NCBI GenBank assembly: GCA_033297075.1
Contig: MU858100.1
Coordinates: 144,448 to 208,447, forward strand
Direction: 5' to 3'
From: Rhypophila decipiens
Lineage: Eukaryota; Ascomycota; Sordariomycetes; Sordariales; Naviculisporaceae
Length of the DNA: 64,000 nt
Part shown: positions 13,452 to 23,609 of the stretch, piece by piece
Position numbering within the stretch: position 1 is the first letter of the stretch
Layout: the number at the start of each line of letters is the position of its first letter
The notes under the pieces: generated by a model
Seen by the model: only the letters and a program-made list of their open reading frames with translations
Database searches by the model: none
What the model was told of the DNA's origin: nothing
Program-made: the position numbers and the translations under genes

Positions 13452-16400
13452 TTATGCATCTCCCCACGCTTGGCTGACGATGTCACGTATCGCCCACTTC
13501 CAGGCATCACCTCTATCACCACTCCGGTTGTCGTTAAACCAGAGATGGCACTTCTTTCTCCACCGCTCTTCCTCTTCGCGCTGGCGCCGGACAAACTCTG
13601 GTCCGACGTCAAATTCTTCGCCGACAAGCCAGTCGTCTTTGAGTTCGCTGGAACGGCCACCGCCGCTTCCACCGGCTGCTTCGTTCGAGTCCAGTGCGTG
13701 ATCCTCAAGATCGGGAATGTCCTTGAACACATCCTCGTCGTCATCGATTCCATTGAAGCCGTCCAAGGTGTCGTTCTCTTCCGCCCTTTGGCCGCCCGTG
13801 GTGTGATTGGGGCCGAGCTTCAACCAACACATATTTTGCGGGTCGAAAACCATGCCACCTACCACCTGGACACCTTTGGTTGCATTGATATTCGTGATCA
13901 GGGCAGGGCGCGGCGTGGCGTTCTCGCGCTCTCGCATCATGTAATGGGGGACAGATGCTGTAGAGGGGGACGAAGCCGGGGCCTCAAAATTGCTGAGAAC
14001 ATTGTCATTGCCCTCCCATCGGAAAGTCTCTGGGTTGTAATACATGCCCTTGACCACTAGAAGAGATGTCAGATCACGTGAACCCGTGAGTGGAGAAGGA
14101 CGGTTGATGACTTACTCTTTGACTCTCGTGGAGGATTCAGATTCGAGATCAGGTGTGGCTTCAACTGTGGTGGCTTGCGCGTCTTCTTTGATTTTATGGT
14201 TCCTTGCGGAGTCTGAGGAAAAAAATTATTCCGCGCCGAAAGCTGGGCGACGCGCTGCTGGGTGAGCGGCGCGAGCGGACCAGATGGTGCGCGCTGCGCC
14301 AGACTTGTTTCCCGAGCGATTCGACTTGCGGTAGTATCACGAGCGAAGCTGGGAACGTAGTCGGCTCTAGCAGGCGAGAAAGGAATCGACGGAGAAGGGG
14401 TCATATTGCGATCAGGCAAGATGTTTTGATATAGCCTATTCCGAACCTGGGGCTTGGAACCGCTCGTGACGGGTTGTTTCAGGAATCGAGATTCGGCCTG
14501 ACTGGAAGTTGGAAGATCATCAAATCCGTCTAGCTCGTGACCATCCCCAAACTGCTTTGCCCTGTGCGGTCTGCTCAGCTGCTGCCAAGTGCCTGCGGTG
14601 AATTTCTCCGAGTGACGACTCTTTCGCGGGCTAGGCGATCGCATCGTAGACCGAGATACGGCTCTAGAGTTCGGCCTGTAGTCAATAGTTGGTTCCGAAT
14701 CATGTCGACGGAAGACGCGAGAGCTCTTAGCAGCGACATTATGCGACTGAGAAGCAGAGGCACCAGCAGGCAAAAATGGAACAGGTGGTTTCCGAGCCTG
14801 TGCAGCAGCGCTCTCCACTGTTCGCATTCTTTCCACTGGTGTTTTGGGGCGCATCGACGATTGAGGTCGCTGCGCCATCTCTGTCCTGGACGGTGGCCGC
14901 TCATATCCTCGCGACGATGTTGATGTTCGTGCAGGACTCTGCGGCGCTCTCATTGCGGGTAAAGATCGCTTAAGTCGGAGTAACTGTGCGCTAGTGGTGG
15001 TGGGTCCATCCCTGAGAGAAACGGTGGAGGTCTTTTGGCCGACCTCTTTTCTGCGTGGGGTCGTGGGAACAAAGGTGGATGCGGAGGACGGAGTTGTCGG
15101 GGATGTCACGCTTGTGACGGAAGAGTGCGCCGAGTGACCCAAGCGCGAGAGAGAACGTCTTGTATGCGTAATCGGTCCGCCGCTCTCAGACACTGGCTCC
15201 AGCGACGATTGTGTATGTGTCCGCTCATGGCTCACAGCCGGTGGCCCCATAGGCCGCGGGAGACGTGAGGCCGTAGTTGGTTGCCTGTTGAATTTGAGAG
15301 CCACGGTGGTTTTTGGTCGAGACGGGCTCGCAGGTCTCGTCTCCTTGACCTGAATATTGCGGTGCAAGGTCAGCTTTTTGGAGTCGAAAACCTCGCCGTC
15401 GCCGATATCAAGGCCAGCAAGAAAATCTTCCTTCTCCTCCTTAATAGGCTCCTGGGCCGGTTCCGGAGCTGACTCTTTCGGTGGTGATCGAGGGGCTGAT
15501 CGTGGGATTTCGTTCACCATTCTTACTGGTGAGCGGCTCTGTCGTCGGCGGCTCAGGCTCAGACGTTCCTCAAAATTTACAGGCCCGCTTGGGAGAACCA
15601 GACCGTCTAATGCTTCATCTTCCTCGCTCTCCATAGTAAGTGAACTTGCAATACTCGGGCTGAGCGCAGAGGCTGAAGAGCTGCGGTTTGACCTCCCATC
15701 ACGCCTAGTGCCGCCAAATCTGGTCCCGAGACTGCCTTCGGCCCAGTCGATGTCGTCGAAAGTGACTAGAGATGGAGTCTTGGGTATGTCGCGTCTGTTA
15801 GAGAGCTTGAGTCTACCATCCATTGGGAGAACAAAGTCGTGTTCAAAATCGTCATCCTGATCAGACGTCTTTGCCTGGTCGGGGTACTTCTGAGGTGTCG
15901 GAGGTGTTACCAGAGAGATGGGCTTGACCTCGCGGGTTTTGGCCACCTTTATGGTTTGACAACCATCTCCAAAAAAGTCGTCGTCCTCCTCGGTATCTCG
16001 GAAAAGCTCCAGGTTGATAGTGCTGCTTGTAAGGGTTGGTTTGGGCTCTTCAGGGTCCTCCAAAATGCTGCAAGTGGATAATCTGCCAGGCTTTGAAGGA
16101 CTTGGCAGGGCTGAGCCGCCGCTGACTTGACGCAGTACCTCGGGAAACTTGGATTCATCTTGCGGCTTGATTTGCAATGATTGACCAGCATCAGGGAACT
16201 CCAAGTCATCTACCCAATCCTCTTGAATAATCTTCTTGATCTTCCTCCCACCGAGTCGTTTGATGGTACCCCCCATTAAGGCCGATGGTGGGACGTTCCT
16301 GGGAATCGGGATGCCAGCCTTCGCAGCGGCGGCGATGGCGTCCATTGTCGACTTCTCATCATCACCTGGAAGAAGGACTTGCTTCTCCTCCTCTCCATGA

Positions 16401-16585
16401 ACGGATTCAAAGTCGGACCGGAAAGACGAATGTGAATCTCGGCGGTTGGATGTGGATGGGGCGTGGGCGGACGTTGAATGGCTGTTGATCGTAATATCTT
16501 CGCCCTCGATAAGAAAGTCGTCGTCGTCCCAGTTCTCAATCTCGTCCTCCACTGGCGGGCGAGCTTTGAGGCGTAAGGTTTCCAT
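13452..16585 (-). CDS. byr4: Byr4/Bfa1-like septation and mitotic-exit GAP scaffold
   Basis: Two exons on the minus strand: 16585-14116 and 14056-13452, giving 1024 aa. In fission yeast Byr4, with Cdc16, forms the two-part GAP that holds the GTPase Spg1 inactive at the spindle pole; Bfa1 does the same with Bub2 for Tem1 in budding yeast. The start METLRLKARPPVEDEIENWDDDDF is typical of the family. A long disordered Ser/Pro/Arg-rich middle (residues about 280-800) contains many SP and TP sites, expected targets of mitotic kinases. The conserved C-terminal block spans the intron: KGMYYNPETFRWEGND, then VGGMVFDPQNMCWLKL and a closing GEEFDVGPEFVRRQREEEERW. The intron is phase 1 and gives a continuous KMVKGMYYN junction. 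Mob1, another member of this network, lies 37 kb away. Confidence 0.9.
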
Positions 16586-19197
16586 GACAGATAGTTTCGC
16601 GTGGGTCTACCACGCAAGGACAGCTACGTGCTGAAGGTGAAAATATCGGGATTCGTCGCGAGGTGCCGCTGCCGGTTCGGCATCGAGAGGTTGGTTGCGG
16701 CGAAGGAGCGACGGGGGACAGGACAATCAGTGCTGAGGATTCATCGTCGATGGTCAAGCGGTATCACCGAACACGTTCGCGTTATATGATCTCTACTTTG
16801 ACTATACGTATCTCGAATTAATTCGACGCTCGCGGGAGGTGTTAAAACGTGGCGGTATTAGATGTCTGTCGGAGTGGTGGTTCCGTTGTAGGTTGGTGTG
16901 AATGGTTAAGTTTAGAACATTGCCGAGGAGTGTCGAATTGATGGGACGAGCAGGTACCGATATTCCTCAGTAAGTGCGGAGTGGATGCACTTGGGAAGTT
17001 GGGGGTGGAGGGTATCCGTAGAGCAGACCGTTGTTGTAGGTGTGGATGCCTAATAGGTGTGTCGAAGAGAAGGGTCGTCGATGTACTGAGTACACTTGGA
17101 GACCTTTCCCCTGCAACCGAGTTACGATAATTAGCAAAAATGCAAAGAATTTTTTCGCTGCTCTGTGTGGATCGAAAGGTGACGTTGGCGATGACAATTC
17201 CATCCAGATGAAAATGAAAAGGCGGGACGAGACAGTCCTGGGGGAACAGTGTGGCTGGAAAAGACCCAGGCCCGGGCGACCAGCGAAGAGACCTGGTGGA
17301 TGATGCCCGCTTGGCTGCCCCAACAGGGCTAGGTGCCGCCCAGAGATCAGTGGGAACCACAAGCCTACAGGGTTACGCTAGTCAGTCCAAGACTCACCCA
17401 AGACACCCGAACGCACGTACCACCCTAGCTCTTGCACTGGCTGGGTCTTCTTTCTCCCCATAAAAGTCGACCCACCTCCCCGTATTCTGCAGTTGCACAG
17501 ACGGTCTCTCAGCACAGGCGGTCAATTCTTTGCAGGACGAACACGAAAAACTATGAGTCGAACCACACGCTAGAAGGCGGTATGGGAAAATATATTTCGA
17601 TAGTCTGTGGTATGGACCTTTTCGATATTGCTAGTACGGATCCGAAGACGAACCCCTCATCTCTGAGATCGTGCATCCGTAAATTACAGCAATTCCCCTC
17701 TCAGATTCAAGGTCCACATTTGGGATCACAGGAGTGGAACGAACTGCTGGAGATCTTCTTGGTGATAACGGTGCTGCCAAAGCAACCAGGACCCCTTTAA
17801 ACGTCGGCTCCAGAGAGCGGTGGATATTTTTCATTTCATGTCAGGGCAACGGGTGTGAAAAATCCACCCCGTCAAAAAGGGTTGACCCTCTTTCAACAGA
17901 ATGTGCGAATTGCACAGATACGAACTCGAATACCGGCAATCAGGAACCCAAATCTCGATGTACGGGTGTCGGTTGTACATCCGTACAGCCAGCCTAGTCT
18001 TGTTTGAATAGTGTCGCGTGGATGACACGAAGATTCGCGTCCTTCCCTTTTCCCCGCCTTTTCAAAATCTGAGACGCGTCAATTCCCTGGGGCTGGTCAG
18101 TCAAGGTCTTACCCATAACCTCCAATTCAAAGGGTTTGGTTTCAGACTTCCAGTTAATAATCACAAGGACACCATGTGATATCATTTTGACCCTTTTGAT
18201 CTCTCTACTTGTGATGTTCTTGTGAAGTTGGTACTGTACGGATACGGGAGTAGATATCGAGATTGATCGATCGAGCTGAGAATCAAGGAAGGCACGGATT
18301 CTGGGTCTTACTTGCACTTCTGAGCACGCGACCTCTCACAGAGTCACCGCATACAATTGGAGGCAGTCGCAGCCCATCGTACTGTCCTCAGTGAAAGGAG
18401 AACCCAAAATACAGTAGCTGCCTAAACTCTCTCACCGGGGCAAAAATTAAATTGAAAAAGAGCCTGCAATTGCGCTATAATCACATTAAAAAGGAAGAAA
18501 ACTGCACTCGCCCTCTTTCCTTTCACGGCAACCCTCCTCCGCCCTCCGCTCAAGGACACCTCGAATACTCGAATATCAATTCTTTAAAGTCGAGTTGCCT
18601 CAACAAACCAGTTGGGGAAAGAATCTCGGAACATCACCAAAATAGACAGCAGCCGTATATTGTGTTCTACCAACCACAGGTTTCTTGGAAGTTCACATTC
18701 CTTGTGTCCCGCGGCCCACCTGTTCACTTCTTCTTTTCCCCACAAAACGGCGGACGGCATTGATCAAGAGGAACCGGGCCGCCTTGTTGGTCGAGGGGAC
18801 CACGCTTTTTTATTTTATTTTGTTTCGTTTCAATTCCTCCAAGCCGTTGAATCTCGCGTCAGCCTTATTGCGAGGTAGGGATGACCTAGGCACGGCCAGA
18901 TGATATCAGCCACACAAACCGAACTGCACGAACAACCACACCTCTCAGTAGCCAGCTTCATTTCATTACGCAACACACGGAGGATATACCAAAACTTGGA
19001 CTATTACTTCCCGAGGGCACAAGGCTTTCCTCGACCCTCCTTCAAATTTCAAGGTTCGTTTCATCTTGTGGCGAGGTGCCAAGATTACGGGGACACAGGA
19101 ATTAATCAAGGGAAAAAGACATCATCAGTCCGGGCACCATACCCGTCCGTTCCTGAATATTCTACGCATTCAAGACGAATCATCAGATTTAGTGACT
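16586..19197. other. long intergenic region between byr4 and the XRCC4-like gene (divergent)
   Basis: About 2.6 kb flanked by divergent genes, so both promoters fall here. Open frames of up to 172 codons exist on the minus strand near 17.0-17.4 kb and at 18.0-18.3 kb, but they need non-ATG starts or have low-complexity translations with no recognisable family. I see no tRNA or clear repeat. Confidence 0.45.
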
Positions 19198-20736
19198 ATG
19201 GGAGGATCTCCTCAGATATTTCGGATCGCCCGTACAGATGACGGGAAGGGATCGTACGGGTACATCTTGGGCCAGGTTACGGCTACTGGGGGAGGATCGA
19301 AGCGGTTGAGTGTCAAATTGCTCGCCTCTGAAGGTGATGCGGCATACTTTGTGAAGCGTGAGTTGATCTCTCTGTGTCTCCCTCGCCGCCACTACGTGCA
19401 CAATATCATTGGGATAGTCACCACTCCCCGTCAACAACGGCAATCCCTCTTCGAAGCCGCGCCCTCGTGACGACATCTCTGCTGCCACCCCACCTCTTTT
19501 CCACCCTATAACGTGGAAGTGATGATTTGCATATTCCTTTCACGACCCGCCACGGATGACCGTAAAATAATTATATATCCGGAACAAGGTTAATTATAAG
19601 AGATGCTAATATTATCTGTCCCACTAGTCAAACATGATCGTATCAGCGATCTCAGAGTGAGCAATAGTCCATGCTCGCCGGATGAGTGGGAGAAGATCCT
19701 GAAGGCAATATTGCTCAATGAGGACCCCGTGGAGGATGATATTGAGGCTGGGGCAGAAGTCGAAAGCGGCAAGACTATCACAATTACGATCAGGAGACAA
19801 GTTCAAGGGATCAGCGTGAGTTCTCAATAGCATCCAACCAAACCCTCTCTTTCGAGTTTTGCCCCAAGGAGGCCTTGTTCTTGATGACGTTACCGACTAC
19901 TGACAAACCTGTAGCAACGGCTTGGAAGTATTGCTCTAAAGTTTACGGAGGCTGAAGTTGACATTTTCGACTGGTGCGGGACCGCCCTCCAGGAGCGTAC
20001 AAAGCTCAAAGAGGACCTGGCATCCCAGGCAGCCAAAACCGCAGATCTAGAATCCCGCGTCACTGATCTGAAGAGTCAGCTAGATGAGCTCATCCAGGCC
20101 AAAAAGGACGGGGAAAAGGAGATACTCGAAAAGATGTGCCGGTTGTTGAACGAAAAGAAGGTCAAGATCCGCCAGCAGCAGCGGCTTCTGAATAGCGCCA
20201 AGATTGATGCCGACACCAAGATGGAGGAGGACGATGACGAAGAGGAAGAAGAAGCAGTCCGCCGTCATGTCCCTTTGCCGTCTAGGCCTGGCAAGCGCAA
20301 AAGCCGCCGGGACAAGAGGGCCGGGAACGACGATGATGAATCTTCTGATGATGGGTTCGAGAAGATGGATGTGGATGACGAGCCCCAGGCCTCCTCCGCC
20401 TCTGGCAAGGGCGCTGCTGCAGGTGGGAATGAATCGGCGGATGAACGCGCCACACCGGAAGTGAACGATGAAGACGACGAGGATGTTACGGGAAGCGAAC
20501 CCGAGGGCACTGATGATGATGATGATGATGATGAGCCGCCTATTCCTCCTCCTAAGCGCGAGGTGAGGAAGAAAACATCCGCCGTTGCTGCCCACAAAAG
20601 AAAGGGGAAAGCAAAGGCTTCCGATAGTGTAGCCATGCACACGCGGCGGCGTGACGCTTCAACTCCACCGGCGAGCTCTGTCCCTGTTGCCACCCCGGCT
20701 GATGACGACGAAACTGAGTCTGACGATGAGTTGTGA
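19198..20736 (+). CDS. XRCC4/Lif1-like non-homologous end-joining factor
   Basis: Exons 19198-19357, 19628-19815 and 19915-20736, giving 389 aa. XRCC4 (Lif1 in yeast) is the nuclear scaffold that binds and stabilises DNA ligase IV when double-strand breaks are rejoined. The layout fits: an N-terminal beta-rich head of about 130 residues (FRIARTDDGKGSYGYILGQV, KLLASEGDAAYFVKLKHDRI, WEKILKAIL), then a long coiled coil at about 130-215 (LQERTKLKEDLASQ, LESRVTDLKSQLDEL, EKEILEKMCRLLNEKK), and a disordered acidic and basic tail with many DDE runs and KKRGR-like patches. The head motifs LTDSRISDL-type and the coiled-coil position are the basis of the call; sequence conservation is low in this family. 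Both introns join in frame (phases 1 and 0). Confidence 0.82.
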
Positions 20737-21160
20737 ACGGACGCTAGTCACGATGTCGAGGCCTCTTTGACGATATAGTTGAGTCACCTGTTTTTGAATG
20801 TACAATAAAGTGTCAACGTCTATAACCTCGACATAGTTTGTTTGGCCTGAAGTTTAGGTATTATAGTCACAAAATAGAATCACGAGATGAGTACATCATT
20901 GTTCGTATCGTGACTCCTCCTTCGTTTAGGGTCAACCGACCATCATCAGACTCAATTAACAGCTTGACTTCAGTTAGTACCATAGTCTAAGATACTCGAA
21001 GCTTGCGAAACGTTCACAGATGGGCTTATTAAAGATCAAGTTGAGAAAATAGATGAAGATGAAGGAGGAAAAAAGTTATTTGAACTAAAAAGCATAAAGC
21101 TCAGGGCACCCGTAGGGACCCTGCCGAAAAGCCTCTTGCGGCTTTTACGAGAAATGGGGG
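20737..21160. other. 3' flank of the XRCC4-like gene
   Basis: About 420 nt of AT-rich sequence holding the 3' UTR of the XRCC4-like gene. At its right end, 21127-21146, is a perfect 7-bp inverted repeat (AAAAGCC, 6-nt loop, GGCTTTT) described with the tRNA-like unit. Confidence 0.5.
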
Positions 21161-21292
21161 GGATCGGGATGGGTTCGAACCCATGTGCTCTCGAGAGCTC
21201 GGTCGGTCGGGGGGCGGTCGGGGGGCGGTCGGGGGGCGGTCGGGAGGGAGGGGAACTTATGGGCAGTCACTTAACCACTCGGCCACCGGGCC
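21161..21292 (-). other. degenerate tRNA-like Pol III unit with a GC-rich tandem repeat
   Basis: Read on the minus strand, the 5' part GGCCCGGTGGCCGAGTGG carries a perfect Pol III A box and a D-arm start like class II (Ser/Leu) tRNAs. The 3' part contains GGTTCGAACCC, a near-perfect B box and T-loop, followed by CCGATCC. The putative acceptor arms GGCCCGG and CCGATCC pair at 5 of 7 positions. The unit is 132 nt instead of about 85 because the anticodon-arm to variable-arm part holds a GC-rich 11-nt tandem repeat. D-stem and T-stem pairing is poor and no convincing U33-anticodon can be placed, so it is more likely a tRNA pseudogene or tRNA-derived element than a working tRNA. Confidence 0.45.
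21204..21244. repeat. 11-nt GC-rich tandem repeat, three perfect copies plus a partial
   Basis: The unit CGGTCGGGGGG occurs at 21204-21214, 21215-21225 and 21226-21236, with a partial copy (CGGTCGGGA) following. The plus strand has four G-runs at regular spacing and so could form a G-quadruplex. It sits inside the tRNA-like unit. Confidence 0.9.
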
Positions 21293-21562
21293 AACTGGTC
21301 ATCTTGTCCTGTCCACCTCCCTGTTATACGTTATGGTCGTTAGAGGGGTATATAAGGCTATGGCCATGGGGTTCAATGCCGTGGGAAGATGTCTTGATTC
21401 TGGGAATATACATTACTGGCTGGCTGCTATGCTCTGCTCTGCTCGGTAGGCAAATCGTCATCATTCTTTTCTACCGGAGGCTGCGATTTTTTCAAGAAGA
21501 AATAATGTCCTATAACAACAAACCACAAAAACACTACCGGCGTAATGCGAAGAATTGACAGC

Positions 21563-22545
21563 TCAACGCCAATCATCACTCCCAAGCTTGGCATTCCAAT
21601 ATCCCCGATAATTCTTCTTCCTCCCCTCCTCACTGATCCTCTTGGTCTCCTCATCCGTCAGCTTGAACGAAAACACGCGCTTCAGCCAGCCTTCCAGTCG
21701 TTCCTGGCTGGAACTCGTCGTCACGGCCACAATGCCCTGATCGAGACACCAGCGGAGGGCAATCTCGCCCTCGCCAACCTGATACTTGCTTGCCAGCTCT
21801 TCGTACACGGGATCGACAGGTCCCCCGCGAGCCTTGGTGACTACCGTTAGTGGAGAATACGCCTCTACCACAATGCCATGTTTCTTGTGGTACTCGAGAA
21901 GATCCCCCGCCTCGGGGGTGATATGCTGCAGGTAGGGGTGATATTCGATCTGGTTGATAGAGGGCCTGTACTTCAGGTCGGGGTTGTTCTCGATGATGGC
22001 TTCCAGATGTTCTTGCAGGAAATTAGACACGCCGATGGATTTGGCACGGCCCGAGTCCTTGATGGCTTCCATTTCGGACCATTTCTTGCGGAGCACTTCG
22101 GGAGAGGCATCGGCGAAGAAGGGAGAGTGGATTAGATAGAGGTCTACGTAGTCTAGGTTGAGTTTCTGGAGGGAACGGGAGAAGGCCTGCTCGATGGTCT
22201 CGCCTTGTCGGCAGGAGGTCTTGGTTGTTACGAAGAGGGACGAGCGGGGGAGGTTGGACTGTTGAATTGCTGCCCCTAGCTCGGATTCGTTCCCGTAGGC
22301 TTCGGCTCCGTCTAGATGGTGATATCCTACGCCGAGGGCTGTGAGGGTCGCCGAGACAATTTGTTCGTCGAAAGGAGGTGAGTTTTTGCGCTTGAAGTTG
22401 GCTGTGCCTAGACCGTAGCCGAGCTAGTTTGGGGTGACGAGTTAGCATTGTTGGCTGAGAATGAAGAGTGAGTGAACAAGATAAGACTTACGCTGGGAAT
22501 CTCATTTCCATCATTGAGCTTGAACTTAGGGATAGAGGAAGACAT
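21563..22545 (-). CDS. aldo-keto reductase
   Basis: Two exons on the minus strand: 22545-22492 and 22423-21563, giving 304 aa, normal for the family. These are NADPH-dependent cytosolic reductases of carbonyl groups on sugars, aldehydes or ketones. The catalytic tetrad is complete by motif: Asp56 and Tyr61 in LDGAEAYGNE, Lys86 in VTTK, and His117 in DLYLIHSP. The later cofactor motifs are also there: IGVSNFLQEHLE, NQIEYHPYLQ, EAYSPLT, and ALRWCLDQGIVAVTTSSS where the adenine-phosphate binding loop lies. The N-terminus MSSSIPKFKLNDGNEIPSLGYG joins across the intron in phase 0. The substrate cannot be told from sequence; this subgroup is often linked to xylose or D-arabinose-type sugars or to general detoxification. 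It is divergent from SelO, sharing a 1.06 kb upstream region. Confidence 0.93.
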
Positions 22546-23609
22546 CTTGTACAGAGTAAGAATCACACAACTTCACGAGGTACTGAAGGTTGGCCAATGA
22601 AGGATGAGAATGGGGTGTAGTGCTGGAAGACGATAGCAAAGGTTGATTGAGGAGATGCTGGTGTATGAACTAAACCTCTAGGCGTCACACATGAGGGTAT
22701 TATATCTTGAAAGCACGAGAACTGACAAATCAAGGTGGCCTGGGGTACTGTCTGGGAAGGAGTCTAGTTCTAGGACCAGTCTGGTTTGGGTAACCGGCAC
22801 CGGGAACGGGAGCTCCAGATCGCGAAGAACTCCACCCGGGGCACGCAATCGGGCACACCCTCTGTGTCAAATGCTTGGAGAGAAACGGTAGACCAAGCCG
22901 AATCGCCCCCGGAGGTCACTTATTATTGATCCATATCTCAACAACGCCTATATATCCTTTCGAGTGTCAAGCAACTTCCTTCACACAAGTCCTTGAACTC
23001 GGGGAAAGCCCCACAGGGCCGGAGTGCGGGGCATCATTCACAACGGCTATGACGCCATACCCGTGAGTAGGTACTGATATACCTATCATGTGCGCTATTG
23101 AGTAGAAAGGTTCCTGCTGTCAATTCTTTGAGCTTGGGGACATACGTTATCAGGACTGTTTTATACTCGGCTCGGCGATATGGCCCTCTCTGCTTAGGCC
23201 GAGCTATAACAGGATTTAAAGTATTTTATTCCCCTGCAAGTGATGTACATTTCCCGAATCCCGCAGCTCGGCTCCTTGAAATGGCCGCCAAGCCGTTGAC
23301 ATCCGCACCGTTCAAACTGCTCCGAACATCAACCCCCTCTGCCGTGTCTCCCCGTAATTGCCGTCATCGACTTTCGCCCCGCCATTATCGCCACCCCTTC
23401 CGACTGAACAGAAGGATCTGGATGTTGATGCGTCATCCATTGTTACATGCTTACTGCTCATAAACTTCAAGACACCATCACGTTTTGATAGTTTTTCTTT
23501 GACAACTGAGGCATAAATCTTTCCTAGCCAGTCTTTCACGCTCACGTAGAGTATAAAGCTGCTTGGTATTAGCCAGAGTGGTTTTCAGAATTCATCAAGC
23601 CTATCACCA
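22546..23609. other. divergent promoter region between aldo-keto reductase and SelO
   Basis: About 1.06 kb separating two outward-facing genes, so it carries both promoters. No supported gene, RNA or repeat. Confidence 0.5.

Noticed and set aside
14069..16585. Plus-strand frames within byr4
   Set aside because: Antisense shadows of the 2.5 kb exon with no coherent protein.
16842..17362. Overlapping 172- and 131-codon minus-strand frames
   Set aside because: They need a non-ATG start and give Ser/Pro/His-rich translations in two frames at once, as CT-rich promoter DNA does.
17994..18317. 107-codon minus-strand frame with a coherent-looking 63-residue ATG part
   Set aside because: Starts with GTG unless shortened, no recognised family, and no splice partners. 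Kept out for lack of support, not because it is excluded.
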